Of a stretch of 37,725 bases of DNA, positions 15,147-22,697 are shown in pieces. Where the stretch lies: NCBI RefSeq assembly GCF_030656255.1, contig NZ_JAUSOE010000122.1:1-37725 (forward strand), written 5' to 3'. The DNA comes from Brevundimonas sp. Lineage in GTDB: Bacteria > Pseudomonadota > Alphaproteobacteria > Caulobacterales > Caulobacteraceae. The translations under genes were made by a program, and so were the position numbers. How positions within the stretch are numbered: the first letter of the stretch is position 1; each line of letters begins with the position of its first letter. Under the pieces are notes generated by a model, which saw nothing but the letters and a program-made list of their open reading frames with translations, had not been told where the DNA came from and did not search any database.

Positions 15147-17201
15147 TTGACCCCAGCCTCGGACATCGCCGCCAAAACCCCCGCCTGGGTCTGCGCGCCC
15201 GGCGTGCTGAAGGTCCCCTTCCTCGACGTCTTCCTGCCCGACTACGACCTGCGTCGCCTGCCGGGAGACGAGGTGCAGGCGGTACTGGGCTGGGGGATGA
15301 AGCCGACGGCGGCCGCCGGTCGTCGTTGGGCGCAACAGAACAGCCGGCCCTATGTCGCGCTGGAGGACGGTTTCCTGCGCTCGGTCGGCATAGGCGAGGC
15401 GGGAGCCGCCAGCCTCAGCCTGATCGTCGATGATCTGGGCGTCTATTACGACGCCACCCGGCCCAGCCGGCTCGAACACCTGATCCAGACCGCCGACGCC
15501 TGGTGCGACGCCACAACGACCGCCCGCGCCCGCGCCTTGATCGACCGGATCGTCGCCTCGGGCGTGTCCAAGACCAATATGGGCGGGCCGCTGGACCCCG
15601 GCCTGCTGCGGCCCGGCCGCCGCGTCCTGATCGTGGACCAGACCTTCGGCGACGCCTCCATCGGCTACGGCCTGGCGACCCAGGACAGTTTCGACGCCAT
15701 GGTCGCCGCCGCCCGCCGCGACGAACCCGACGCCCAGCTGATCGTCAAACGCCACCCGGCGGTGGCGGCGGGCCGGAAGCGGGGGTGCATAACCGATCTG
15801 GCCGGCGTCACCCTGGTGGACGCCGACGTGCGGCCGGCCGACCTGCTGGCGGCGGTGGACGCCGTCTATTGCGTCACCTCGGCGCTCGGGTTCGAGGCCC
15901 TGTTGCGGGGGCTGCCGGTGCGCTGTTTCGGGGCGCCCTTTTATTCCGGCTGGGGCCTGACGACCGACGCCGTGGCCACCGGCCGACGCGGCGTGGCGCG
16001 CTCGGTCGAACAGGTCGCCGCCGCCGCCCTGATCGGCTACAGCCGCTATGTCGATCCCGTCACCGGCGAACGGTGCGAGGCCGAACAGGCGCTGGAGCGG
16101 TTGATCGCCCTGCGCGACCGCGCCGACCGTCTGGCGGGGCCCTGGTCCGCCGTCGGCTTCGCCCCGGCCAAACGCCCGCCGGTGCGCCGCCTGCTGAACT
16201 CGCCGAAGGCGCGGATGCGCTATTTCATGTCGCCGTCGCGCGCCGCCGCCCACGCCGCCGCCACGAACGGTCGGCTGATCTGGTGGGCGGGCAAGGAGAG
16301 CGAGGCCGTGCGTCAGGCCGCCGCCGACTTCGCCGGCCCGACGGTCCGCATGGAGGACGGCTTCATCCGTTCGCGCGGCCTGGGCTCGGACTTTGTCGGC
16401 GCCCTGTCGGTCGCCCTGGACGACCAGGGCGTCTATTACGACCCGTCGCGCCCGTCGCGGCTGGAAACCCTGATCGAGACGACGGACGCGACGCCGGAGC
16501 AGTTGGCCCGCGCCGCCGCCCTGCGGACCCGCATCGTCGAGGCGGGCCTGTCGAAATATAATCTGAAGGGCCAGGCGCCGGCCGACTGGCCTGCTGATCG
16601 GGATATCCTGCTGGTCGTCGGCCAGGTCGAGAACGACAAGTCGATCCTGCTGGGGTGCGAACCCGATCTGGCCACCAACTCCGCCCTGGTCGAGGCCGCG
16701 CGGGCTGATCATCCCGACGCCTTCCTGGTCTATCGCAACCATCCCGACGTTCTGGCGGGCAACCGGCCGGGTCGGCTGGAGGCCTCGGCCCTGGCCTCGG
16801 TGGACGCCAGCGCGGACGGGCTGGACATCATCGACTGCCTGAACGCCTGTCGCCGGGTGGCGACCCTGACCTCCCTGACCGGGTTCGAGGCCCTGATGCG
16901 GGGCAAGGCGGTGTCGGTCTATGGCCGGCCTTTCTACGCCGGTTGGGGGCTGACCGACGACCGGCTGGGGTTCGAGCGCCGCAGCCGGCGCGCGACGGTC
17001 GATCATCTGATCCTGGCCGCCCTGATCCACTATCCCCTCTATGTCACGCCGACGGGCTGGCCCTGCGAGGCCGAGGATCTGGTCCAGGCCCTGATCGCCG
17101 CCCGCGACCAGCCGCCGCCCAAGGCGCCGCGCGGCCAGATCCAGCGCTGGGCCGCGGGGATCATCGCCTCTCTCGACCGCAGGCCGCCGCCGTCCTATTG
17201 A
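15147..17201 (+). CDS. kpsC: KpsC-type capsule Kdo transferase (two-domain)
   Basis: This 684-residue cytoplasmic glycosyltransferase is built from two related halves (about 10-330 and 370-670). Each half has an EDGF[LI]RS motif (73 and 403), a DD-x-GVYYD-x-[ST]RPSRLE block, an HP motif in RHPAV or NHPDV, a GFEAL[LM]RG motif and a G-x-PFY-[SA]-GWGLT block. In E. coli KpsC uses two such modules to add alternating beta-Kdo units to the lipid end of capsule chains, the linker before export. Length matches the family (~675). The start is TTG at 15147: an in-frame TGA at 15132 excludes earlier starts, and CGGA lies six bases before. kpsS and the ABC exporter genes are not in the window. The exact donor sugar is inferred from the family. 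Confidence 0.9.
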   Translation: MTPASDIAAKTPAWVCAPGVLKVPFLDVFLPDYDLRRLPGDEVQAVLGWGMKPTAAAGRRWAQQNSRPYVALEDGFLRSVGIGEAGAASLSLIVDDLGVYYDATRPSRLEHLIQTADAWCDATTTARARALIDRIVASGVSKTNMGGPLDPGLLRPGRRVLIVDQTFGDASIGYGLATQDSFDAMVAAARRDEPDAQLIVKRHPAVAAGRKRGCITDLAGVTLVDADVRPADLLAAVDAVYCVTSALGFEALLRGLPVRCFGAPFYSGWGLTTDAVATGRRGVARSVEQVAAAALIGYSRYVDPVTGERCEAEQALERLIALRDRADRLAGPWSAVGFAPAKRPPVRRLLNSPKARMRYFMSPSRAAAHAAATNGRLIWWAGKESEAVRQAAADFAGPTVRMEDGFIRSRGLGSDFVGALSVALDDQGVYYDPSRPSRLETLIETTDATPEQLARAAALRTRIVEAGLSKYNLKGQAPADWPADRDILLVVGQVENDKSILLGCEPDLATNSALVEAARADHPDAFLVYRNHPDVLAGNRPGRLEASALASVDASADGLDIIDCLNACRRVATLTSLTGFEALMRGKAVSVYGRPFYAGWGLTDDRLGFERRSRRATVDHLILAALIHYPLYVTPTGWPCEAEDLVQALIAARDQPPPKAPRGQIQRWAAGIIASLDRRPPPSY

Positions 17202-17224
17202 AGGCGTTCGTAAAGGAAACCCTC

Positions 17225-17299
17225 CTCACGCAGCGAGGCGCAGCGCGCCGAGTGTGAGGGCGGTCCTCAAGCAGCGAGGCCCCGTGGGCCGAGCGATAG
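17225..17299. repeat. Two tandem 34-base hairpin units
   Basis: Unit 1 (17225-17258) and unit 2 (17266-17299) share CTCA-x-GCAGCGAGGC at the left and GCCGAG at the right. The variable middle is self-complementary in both: GGCGC-AGC-GCGCC in unit 1 and GGCCC-CGT-GGGCC in unit 2. Unit 1 also pairs CTCAC with GTGAG outside. The compensatory difference in the stems suggests that the structure is kept. They fill the space between kpsC and the ketoacyl synthase gene and end 13 bases before its GTG start. Confidence 0.75.
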
Positions 17300-17312
17300 G
17301 ACAAGAAACTAA

Positions 17313-18464
17313 GTGACCCACGCCGTTATCGCCGCCACCGGCCTCTTCACCCCCGAACAATCCGTCTCGAACGCCGAACTGGTCGACAGCTACAACGCCT
17401 GGGCCGACGGCTGGAACGCCCGCCACGCGGCCCAGATCGAGGCCGGCGAACTGGAGGCGAAGTCGCACTCTTCGCCCGAGTTCATCGAAAAGGCATCGGG
17501 CATCAAGAGCCGCTTCGTCCTGGACAAGGCCGGGGTGATCGACCCCGAGCGGATGGCGCCGAACCTGCCGGAACGCAGCAATGACGAGCTGTCGATCCTG
17601 GCCGAGATGGCGGTCAAGGCCGCGCGTCAGGCCATCGAGGCCTGGGGCAAGCCGGTCAGCGAGATCGGCGCCGTCCTGTGCGCCGCCTCCAACATGCAAC
17701 GCCCCTATCCGGCCATGGCCATCGAGGTGCAGCAGGCCCTCGGGATCGAGGGCTTCGCCTTCGACATGAATGTGGCCTGCTCTTCCGCCACCTTTGGCGT
17801 CAAGACGGCGGCGGATTTCATCGCCGGCGGTTCGGTCAAGGCTGTGCTGATGGTCAACCCGGAGGTCTGTTCGGCCCACTTGAACTTCACCGACCGCGAC
17901 AGCCATTTCATCTTCGGCGACGTGGCCACGGCGGTGATCGTGGAATCGGCCGAGACCGCCGGACCGGGCGGCTGGGACGTGCTGGGCACGCGGCTGAAGA
18001 CGGTCTTCTCGAACAATATCCGCAATAATTTCGGCTTCCTGAACCGCAACGCCCGTGACACCGACCATCTGGATTCGCCGGTCGCCGACGACAGCGTCCA
18101 GAACGACAAGCTGTTCATCCAGCAGGGCCGCAAAGTCTTCCGCGACGTGGTGCCGATGGTGTCGGACATGATCGTCGATCACGCCGGCGAACTGGGCCTT
18201 GATCCGCACGAATTGAAGCGGTTGTGGCTGCACCAGGCCAACATCAACATGAACACCATGATCGGCAAGAAGGTGCTGGGCCGCGAGCCGACGTCGGACG
18301 AGAACGTCATCATCCTGGACGACTACGCCAACACCTCCTCGGCCGGCTCGATCATCGCCTTCCACCTCCACAACGACGGCTTCGCGCCGGGGGAGACGGG
18401 CCTGATCTGCAGCTTCGGCGCCGGCTATTCGGCCGGGACGGTGTTTGTGCGCAAACGCGGGTAG
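17313..18464 (+). CDS. Beta-ketoacyl-ACP synthase III, long FabH-type
   Basis: This 383-residue thiolase-fold enzyme condenses an acyl starter with malonyl-ACP to begin or prime fatty acid chains. The FabH triad is present: Cys156 in NVACSSATFG, His307 in WLHQANINMN and Asn340 in DDYANTSSAGS. It is about 60 residues longer than housekeeping FabH. Its N-terminal block (TGLFTPEQSVSNAELVDSYN) and FIEKASGIKSRFV resemble the long group that includes Pseudomonas aeruginosa PA3286, reported to feed medium-chain acyl-CoA into fatty acid synthesis. That link is from memory of the family. The start is GTG at 17313 with only a weak ribosome site; the hairpin pair just upstream may matter. No other fab genes are adjacent. 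Confidence 0.9.
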   Translation: MTHAVIAATGLFTPEQSVSNAELVDSYNAWADGWNARHAAQIEAGELEAKSHSSPEFIEKASGIKSRFVLDKAGVIDPERMAPNLPERSNDELSILAEMAVKAARQAIEAWGKPVSEIGAVLCAASNMQRPYPAMAIEVQQALGIEGFAFDMNVACSSATFGVKTAADFIAGGSVKAVLMVNPEVCSAHLNFTDRDSHFIFGDVATAVIVESAETAGPGGWDVLGTRLKTVFSNNIRNNFGFLNRNARDTDHLDSPVADDSVQNDKLFIQQGRKVFRDVVPMVSDMIVDHAGELGLDPHELKRLWLHQANINMNTMIGKKVLGREPTSDENVIILDDYANTSSAGSIIAFHLHNDGFAPGETGLICSFGAGYSAGTVFVRKRG

Positions 18465-18601
18465 AATTCGGAGAACCAAAAAGTTTGACCGCCGTTACGT
18501 CAGGTTAATCCTGATCTGGGAAGATAATTGCTCAGGCTACGCTTGAATCCTGTACTGGATTTTGCGAGGCCTTTGATTGTCGAGAACAGGGGAGTTCCCA
18601 G

Positions 18602-18862
18602 ATGGCTCAGACGACACCGAAGACGGTGCTGGAAAGCCTGGCTCAGGATATCGCCGCCGTGCTCAAGAGCATGGGCGGGTCGGCCCATCAGAATCTGGTC
18701 GTGGACTGTGTCGCGGCCCTCAAACGTCAGCGCGGCGAGGCGGTGAACACGCCGGACCTGCGTCAGAAGATCATCGAGACCTTCGAACAGTATCGCGACT
18801 GGTTCGTACGCCCGTTCGGCGAAGGCTCGCAGCGGTGGGCTCTCGCAGGCGATTTCGCCTAA
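18602..18862 (+). CDS. Small conserved-looking protein of unknown function
   Basis: I do not recognise this 86-residue protein. It looks soluble and mainly helical, with no signal peptide and no cysteine cluster (one Cys, in VVDCVAAL). The C-terminal half has the aromatic stretch FEQYRDWFVRPFG. A GGGAG ribosome site eight bases upstream of the ATG and a perfect terminator beginning eleven bases after the stop argue strongly that it is a real, independently expressed gene. The 137-base spacer before it has GATAAT at 18523-18528, a possible -10 box without a clear -35, and two imperfect copies of AATCCTG-x2-CTGG (18507 and 18546). Confidence 0.8.
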   Translation: MAQTTPKTVLESLAQDIAAVLKSMGGSAHQNLVVDCVAALKRQRGEAVNTPDLRQKIIETFEQYRDWFVRPFGEGSQRWALAGDFA

Positions 18863-18872
18863 CTCAAAAAGC

Positions 18873-18910
18873 AGAGGGCGCGCTCCGCAAGGAGCGCGCC
18901 CTCTTCATTT
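18873..18910. terminator. Bidirectional Rho-independent terminator
   Basis: AGAGGGCGCGCTCC (18873-18886) and GGAGCGCGCCCTCT (18891-18904) form a perfect 14-base stem closed by a GCAA tetraloop. TCATTT follows on the right and an A run (18866-18870, so Ts on the other strand) lies on the left. It separates the convergent 86-residue protein gene and the outer-membrane protein gene and can serve both. Confidence 0.9.
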
Positions 18911-18926
18911 CGCCTGATCCCAGGGA

Positions 18927-19454
18927 TCAGAAGCGGCGGATGTAGCTGACCGAATAGGCGTCGGCTTCGCCCGCGTCGTCGCGGTAGTCGCGACGGGTCC
19001 AGTCGGCCCGCACGCCGTTCACGCCGTCCAGATAGTAGTTGGCGCCGGCGCCGTAGTTCCAGCTGTCGCCGCCCACGTCGGTGTTGGCGCCGGGGAACTC
19101 CTGCTTCAGCTCGGTGTGGCCGTAGCCGCCGCGCGCGAACAGCTCCAGCTTGTCCGACACCGGGTATTTGCCGACCACATAACCGGCGGCGTCCCACTCG
19201 TGCTTGATCGAACCGTCGACGCCGGCGACGGTGAAGTCGTCGTCCTTGACGCCGACCGAGGCTTCGGTCTCGACGGCCAGGTAACGGTTCAGGTTTACGC
19301 CCAGACGACCGGTGACGGCGCCCGTGGTTGCATTGTCGCCTTCAAGATGAGTGTAGCCCAAAGATCCGTAACCACGCGGTTCAGGATTGGTTTGAGCAAA
19401 GGCCGGTGCAGCGATTGCAGAGACGGAGACAGCGGCGAGAAGAATGTTACGCAT
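18927..19454 (-). CDS. Outer-membrane beta-barrel protein
   Basis: This 175-residue protein has a clear signal peptide (cleavage AFA20/QTN) and then alternating amphipathic strands typical of a small eight-stranded barrel of the OmpA-N / OMP_b-brl type. Strand pairs such as GYGSLGYTHLEG, AVETEASVGVKD and LFARGGYGHTELK are visible, and it ends with aromatic Phe (YSVSYIRRF), the signal for insertion by the BAM complex. It lacks a peptidoglycan-binding OmpA domain. AGGAG lies 13 bases before the ATG, longer than usual. The 5' leader has an inverted repeat TGATGA/TCATCA (19478-19498). Function beyond a small porin-like or structural barrel is unknown. Confidence 0.88.
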   Translation of the reverse strand: MRNILLAAVSVSAIAAPAFAQTNPEPRGYGSLGYTHLEGDNATTGAVTGRLGVNLNRYLAVETEASVGVKDDDFTVAGVDGSIKHEWDAAGYVVGKYPVSDKLELFARGGYGHTELKQEFPGANTDVGGDSWNYGAGANYYLDGVNGVRADWTRRDYRDDAGEADAYSVSYIRRF

Positions 19455-19630
19455 TGTTTCTTATTAACTCCTAGATGTGATGACCGGTTGGATCATCAGC
19501 CCCATCCAGCGAGTGCTTAAATAGGTGACGCTGTCGTCTGTTCCATAGGCAGACAGAACATGACCTCGTCTGTGCGCGTCGAGACACACACTGCGTTCCG
19601 CCAAGTACGACGGAAATGCGACGCGCAACG

Positions 19631-19660
19631 AAAAGGGGCGACGCCTCGCAGCGCCGCCCC
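19631..19660 (-). terminator. Terminator downstream of ppdK
   Basis: Read leftward, GGGGCGGCGC pairs with GCGTCGCCCC (19635-19660, one mismatch) and TTTT follows (the A run at 19631-19634). It starts 25 bases after the ppdK stop and would end the long leftward transcript. Confidence 0.75.
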
Positions 19661-19684
19661 TGACCTCAGACCCTGATTGACGGA

Positions 19685-22363
19685 TCAGCGGTCCTTTTCA
19701 CGCTCCACGTTCAGCGCCGCCTGGGCCGCCGCCAGACGGGCGATCGGCACGCGGTAGGGCGAGCAGGAGACGTAGTCCAGGCCGGCCTTCTCGCAGAAGG
19801 CGATCGACGACGGATCGCCGCCGTGTTCGCCGCAGATGCCCAGCTTGACCTCGGGCCGCACGGCGCGCCCCCGCTCGGCCGCGATCTCGATCAGGCCGCC
19901 GACGCCGTCCTGGTCCAGACGCACGAAGGGATCGGTCTCGAAGATGCCCTTGTCCAGATAGGCCTGCAGGAACCGCCCCGAATCGTCGCGGCTGATGCCG
20001 AAGGTCGTCTGGGTCAGGTCATTGGTGCCGAAGCTGAAGAACTGGGCGTATTCGGCCAGGTCTCCGGCGCGGATGGCGGCGCGGGGCAGTTCGATCATGG
20101 TCCCGACCAGATATTCGACGCTGTCGCCGGCGTCCGCGAACACGGCCTTGGCCGTGCGGTCGGTCAGCTCGCGCAGATATTTCATCTCCAGACCCATGGC
20201 GACCAGCGGGTGCATGATCTCCGGGATCGGCGCCAGCCCAGACGTCTTCTTCACCTCCAGCGCGGCCTCCAGCACGGCCCGGACCTGCATCTCGTAGATC
20301 TCGGGATAGGCCACGCCCAGGCGGCAGCCGCGATGGCCCAGCATGGGGTTGGTTTCGTGCAACTCCTTGGCCCGGCGCTTCAGCTTCTCGGCGTCGATGC
20401 CCGACGAGGCCGCCAGGGCGTCGATGTCCTCGTCCGTGTGGGGGATGAACTCGTGCAGCGGCGGGTCCAGCAGGCGCACAGTCACCGGCAGACCGGCCAT
20501 GATCTCGAACAGCTCGACGAAGTCCGACTTCTGGAACGGCGCGATCTTGGCCAGGGCCGTGCGGCGCCCGGCCTCGTCGTCGGCCAGGATCATTTCGCGC
20601 ACGGCGGCGATCCGGGTGTCGTCGAAGAACATGTGCTCGGTCCGGCACAGACCGATGCCCTCGGCGCCGAAGCCGCGCGCGGTCTTGGCGTCCAGCGGCG
20701 TCTCGGCGTTGGCGCGCACCTTCAGGCGCCGCACCTTGTCGGCCCAGGCCATCAGGGTCTGGAAGTCGCCGGTCAGCTCGGGCTCGATCATCGGCACGGC
20801 GCCGTCCAGCACCTCGCCCTTCGATCCGTCGATGGTGATGATCTCGCCGGCCTTGAAGGTGCGGCCGCGCGCGGTGAAGACGCCCTTGGCCTCGTCGATG
20901 TGGATTTCGCCGGCGCCGGAGACGCAGGCCCGTCCCATGCCGCGCGCCACGACGGCGGCGTGGCTGGTCATGCCGCCGCGTGCTGTGACGATGCCGCGCG
21001 CCGCATGCATGCCGTGGATGTCCTCGGGCGAGGTCTCCTCGCGCACCAGGATCACGGCCTCGCCCAGACCGGACATCCGTTCGGCCTCGTCAGCGTCGAA
21101 CACGATCTTGCCCGTCGCCGCGCCAGGCGAGGCGGGCAGGCCGGCGGCGATGACGGTGCGGGCGGCCTCAGGGTCCAGGGTCGGGTGCAGCAGTTGATCG
21201 AGCGCTGACGGCTCGACCCGGCTGATGGCTTCTTCCTGGGTGATCACGCCCTCGGCGGCCAGATCGACGGCCACCTTCAGCGCCGACTTGGCCGTGCGCT
21301 TGCCGTTGCGGGTCTGCAGCATCCAGAGCCGGCCCTGTTCGACCGTGAACTCGATATCCTGCATGTCGCGGTAGTGGCTCTCCAGCTTGTTCACCACCTC
21401 GACGAACTGGCCGAACACCTCGGGCATGGCCTCTTCCATCGAGGGGGCGGTCTCGCCCATCTCCTCGCGGCCGATCTTGGTCAGGGACTGGGGCGTGCGA
21501 ATGCCCGCGACCACGTCTTCGCCCTGGGCGTTGATCAGGAACTCGCCATACAGCCGCGCCTCGCCGGTCGAGGGGTTGCGGGTGAAGGCCACGCCGGTCG
21601 CCGAGGTCTCACCCATATTGCCGAACACCATCGACTGGACGCTGACGGCCGTGCCCCAGCTTTCGGGGATGTCGTGCATGCGGCGATAGAATTTCGCCCG
21701 CTCGTTCATCCAGCTTTCGAACACGGCGCCGACGGCGCCCCACATCTGGTCGCGCGGATCCTGCGGGAAGGGATGGCCCAGTTCGCGTTCGACCACGGCC
21801 TTGTAATCGACGACGATCCGTTCCCAGTCCTCGGCCTTCAGGTCGGTGTCGACGCTAACGCCCAGCCGGTCCTTGTGGGCGTCCAGTACTTCCTCGAAAT
21901 CATCGTGGCTGAGGCCCAGCACCACGTTGGAATACATGGTGATGAAACGGCGGTAGGAGTCGAAGGCGAAACGACGGTCGCCCGACAGCTTGGCCAGACC
22001 CTCGACCGTCTGGTCGTTCAGGCCCAGGTTCAGCACCGTGTCCATCATGCCCGGCATAGACGCGCGGGCGCCCGAACGGACGGAAACCAGCAGCGGATTG
22101 TTCACGTCGCCGAAGGTCTTGCCGACAATGGCCTCGACCTTGTCCAGGGCGGTCTTCACCTGGCCTTCCAGGTCGGCGGGATATGTCTCGCCGTTGGCGT
22201 AATAGTGGGTGCAGACCTCGGTGGTGATGGTGAAGCCCGGCGGGACGGGCAGACCCAGTGAAGACATTTCCGCCAGATTGGCGCCCTTGCCGCCGAGAAG
22301 GTTCTTCATCGACGCATCGCCGTCGGCGGAGCCCCCGCCGAAGCCGTACACCCACTGAGTCAT
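19685..22363 (-). CDS. ppdK: Pyruvate, phosphate dikinase
   Basis: This 892-residue enzyme interconverts pyruvate + ATP + Pi and phosphoenolpyruvate + AMP + PPi, linking glycolysis and gluconeogenesis. The N-terminal ATP-grasp domain starts with FGGGSADGDASMKNLLGGKGANLAEM. The swivelling phosphohistidine domain has His468 in GGMTSHAAVVARGMG. The C-terminal PEP/pyruvate barrel has the catalytic Cys844 in GICGEHGGDPSS. Length is normal. The start at 22363 (MTQWVYGF) was chosen because AGGG lies about eight bases upstream and homologues begin there; an open frame continues upstream without similarity. It is last in the leftward series after glyS, but a palindromic repeat and over 300 bases separate them, so it may have its own promoter. 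Confidence 0.97.
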   Translation of the reverse strand: MTQWVYGFGGGSADGDASMKNLLGGKGANLAEMSSLGLPVPPGFTITTEVCTHYYANGETYPADLEGQVKTALDKVEAIVGKTFGDVNNPLLVSVRSGARASMPGMMDTVLNLGLNDQTVEGLAKLSGDRRFAFDSYRRFITMYSNVVLGLSHDDFEEVLDAHKDRLGVSVDTDLKAEDWERIVVDYKAVVERELGHPFPQDPRDQMWGAVGAVFESWMNERAKFYRRMHDIPESWGTAVSVQSMVFGNMGETSATGVAFTRNPSTGEARLYGEFLINAQGEDVVAGIRTPQSLTKIGREEMGETAPSMEEAMPEVFGQFVEVVNKLESHYRDMQDIEFTVEQGRLWMLQTRNGKRTAKSALKVAVDLAAEGVITQEEAISRVEPSALDQLLHPTLDPEAARTVIAAGLPASPGAATGKIVFDADEAERMSGLGEAVILVREETSPEDIHGMHAARGIVTARGGMTSHAAVVARGMGRACVSGAGEIHIDEAKGVFTARGRTFKAGEIITIDGSKGEVLDGAVPMIEPELTGDFQTLMAWADKVRRLKVRANAETPLDAKTARGFGAEGIGLCRTEHMFFDDTRIAAVREMILADDEAGRRTALAKIAPFQKSDFVELFEIMAGLPVTVRLLDPPLHEFIPHTDEDIDALAASSGIDAEKLKRRAKELHETNPMLGHRGCRLGVAYPEIYEMQVRAVLEAALEVKKTSGLAPIPEIMHPLVAMGLEMKYLRELTDRTAKAVFADAGDSVEYLVGTMIELPRAAIRAGDLAEYAQFFSFGTNDLTQTTFGISRDDSGRFLQAYLDKGIFETDPFVRLDQDGVGGLIEIAAERGRAVRPEVKLGICGEHGGDPSSIAFCEKAGLDYVSCSPYRVPIARLAAAQAALNVEREKDR

Positions 22364-22522
22364 CTTGCAGTCCCTGAGCTTTTCGGATCGTCCGGCGGGT
22401 TGCCCCCGCTCGTACATGCAGCACGATCTAGCGCGGAGGAACCGACTTGACCATGGCGGATGTAACAATGCGTGAGGGGGTAACCGGTTTCCTGATCGCT
22501 CGCGCGAAGATGGCGCATCCCC

Positions 22523-22694
22523 TCACCTCTCCGCGCGCGAGGGCGCGTGGGGAGGACAGGTCGCGCAGCGATCAGGAGGGGCGACTCCAGCGCCGGTGAT
22601 GACCGGCTCAGCTTCACACACCGCGTCTCCCCACCTGGCGCTCGCTGACGCGATCGCCGGTCCTCCCCGCCGGCCGTCGCCGACGGGGAGTGAA
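22523..22694. repeat. Interspersed palindromic repeat family A, copy 2 (inverted)
   Basis: Read as the reverse complement, this element matches copy 1 (14515-14688) along its length: the terminal hairpin with GGGGAGGACCGGCGATCGCG, the core GTCAGCGAGCGCC, GTCATCACCG, and CGCTGCGCGACCTGTCCTCC. It lies between glyS and ppdK and ends three bases before the glyS stop codon. The stem-rich ends could act as an attenuator or RNA stabiliser of the glyS message. Confidence 0.85.
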
Positions 22695-22697
22695 GGA

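Noticed and set aside
15111..17030. A 639-codon minus-strand frame opposite the kpsC-like gene
   Set aside because: Shadow frame rich in Gly, Gln, Arg and Asp without motifs; the plus-strand frame has clear duplicated family motifs.
18507..18560. Two AATCCTG-x2-CTGG direct repeats upstream of the 86-residue protein gene
   Set aside because: Only 11 of 15 positions match and the spacing (39 bases) is not distinctive; could be chance.
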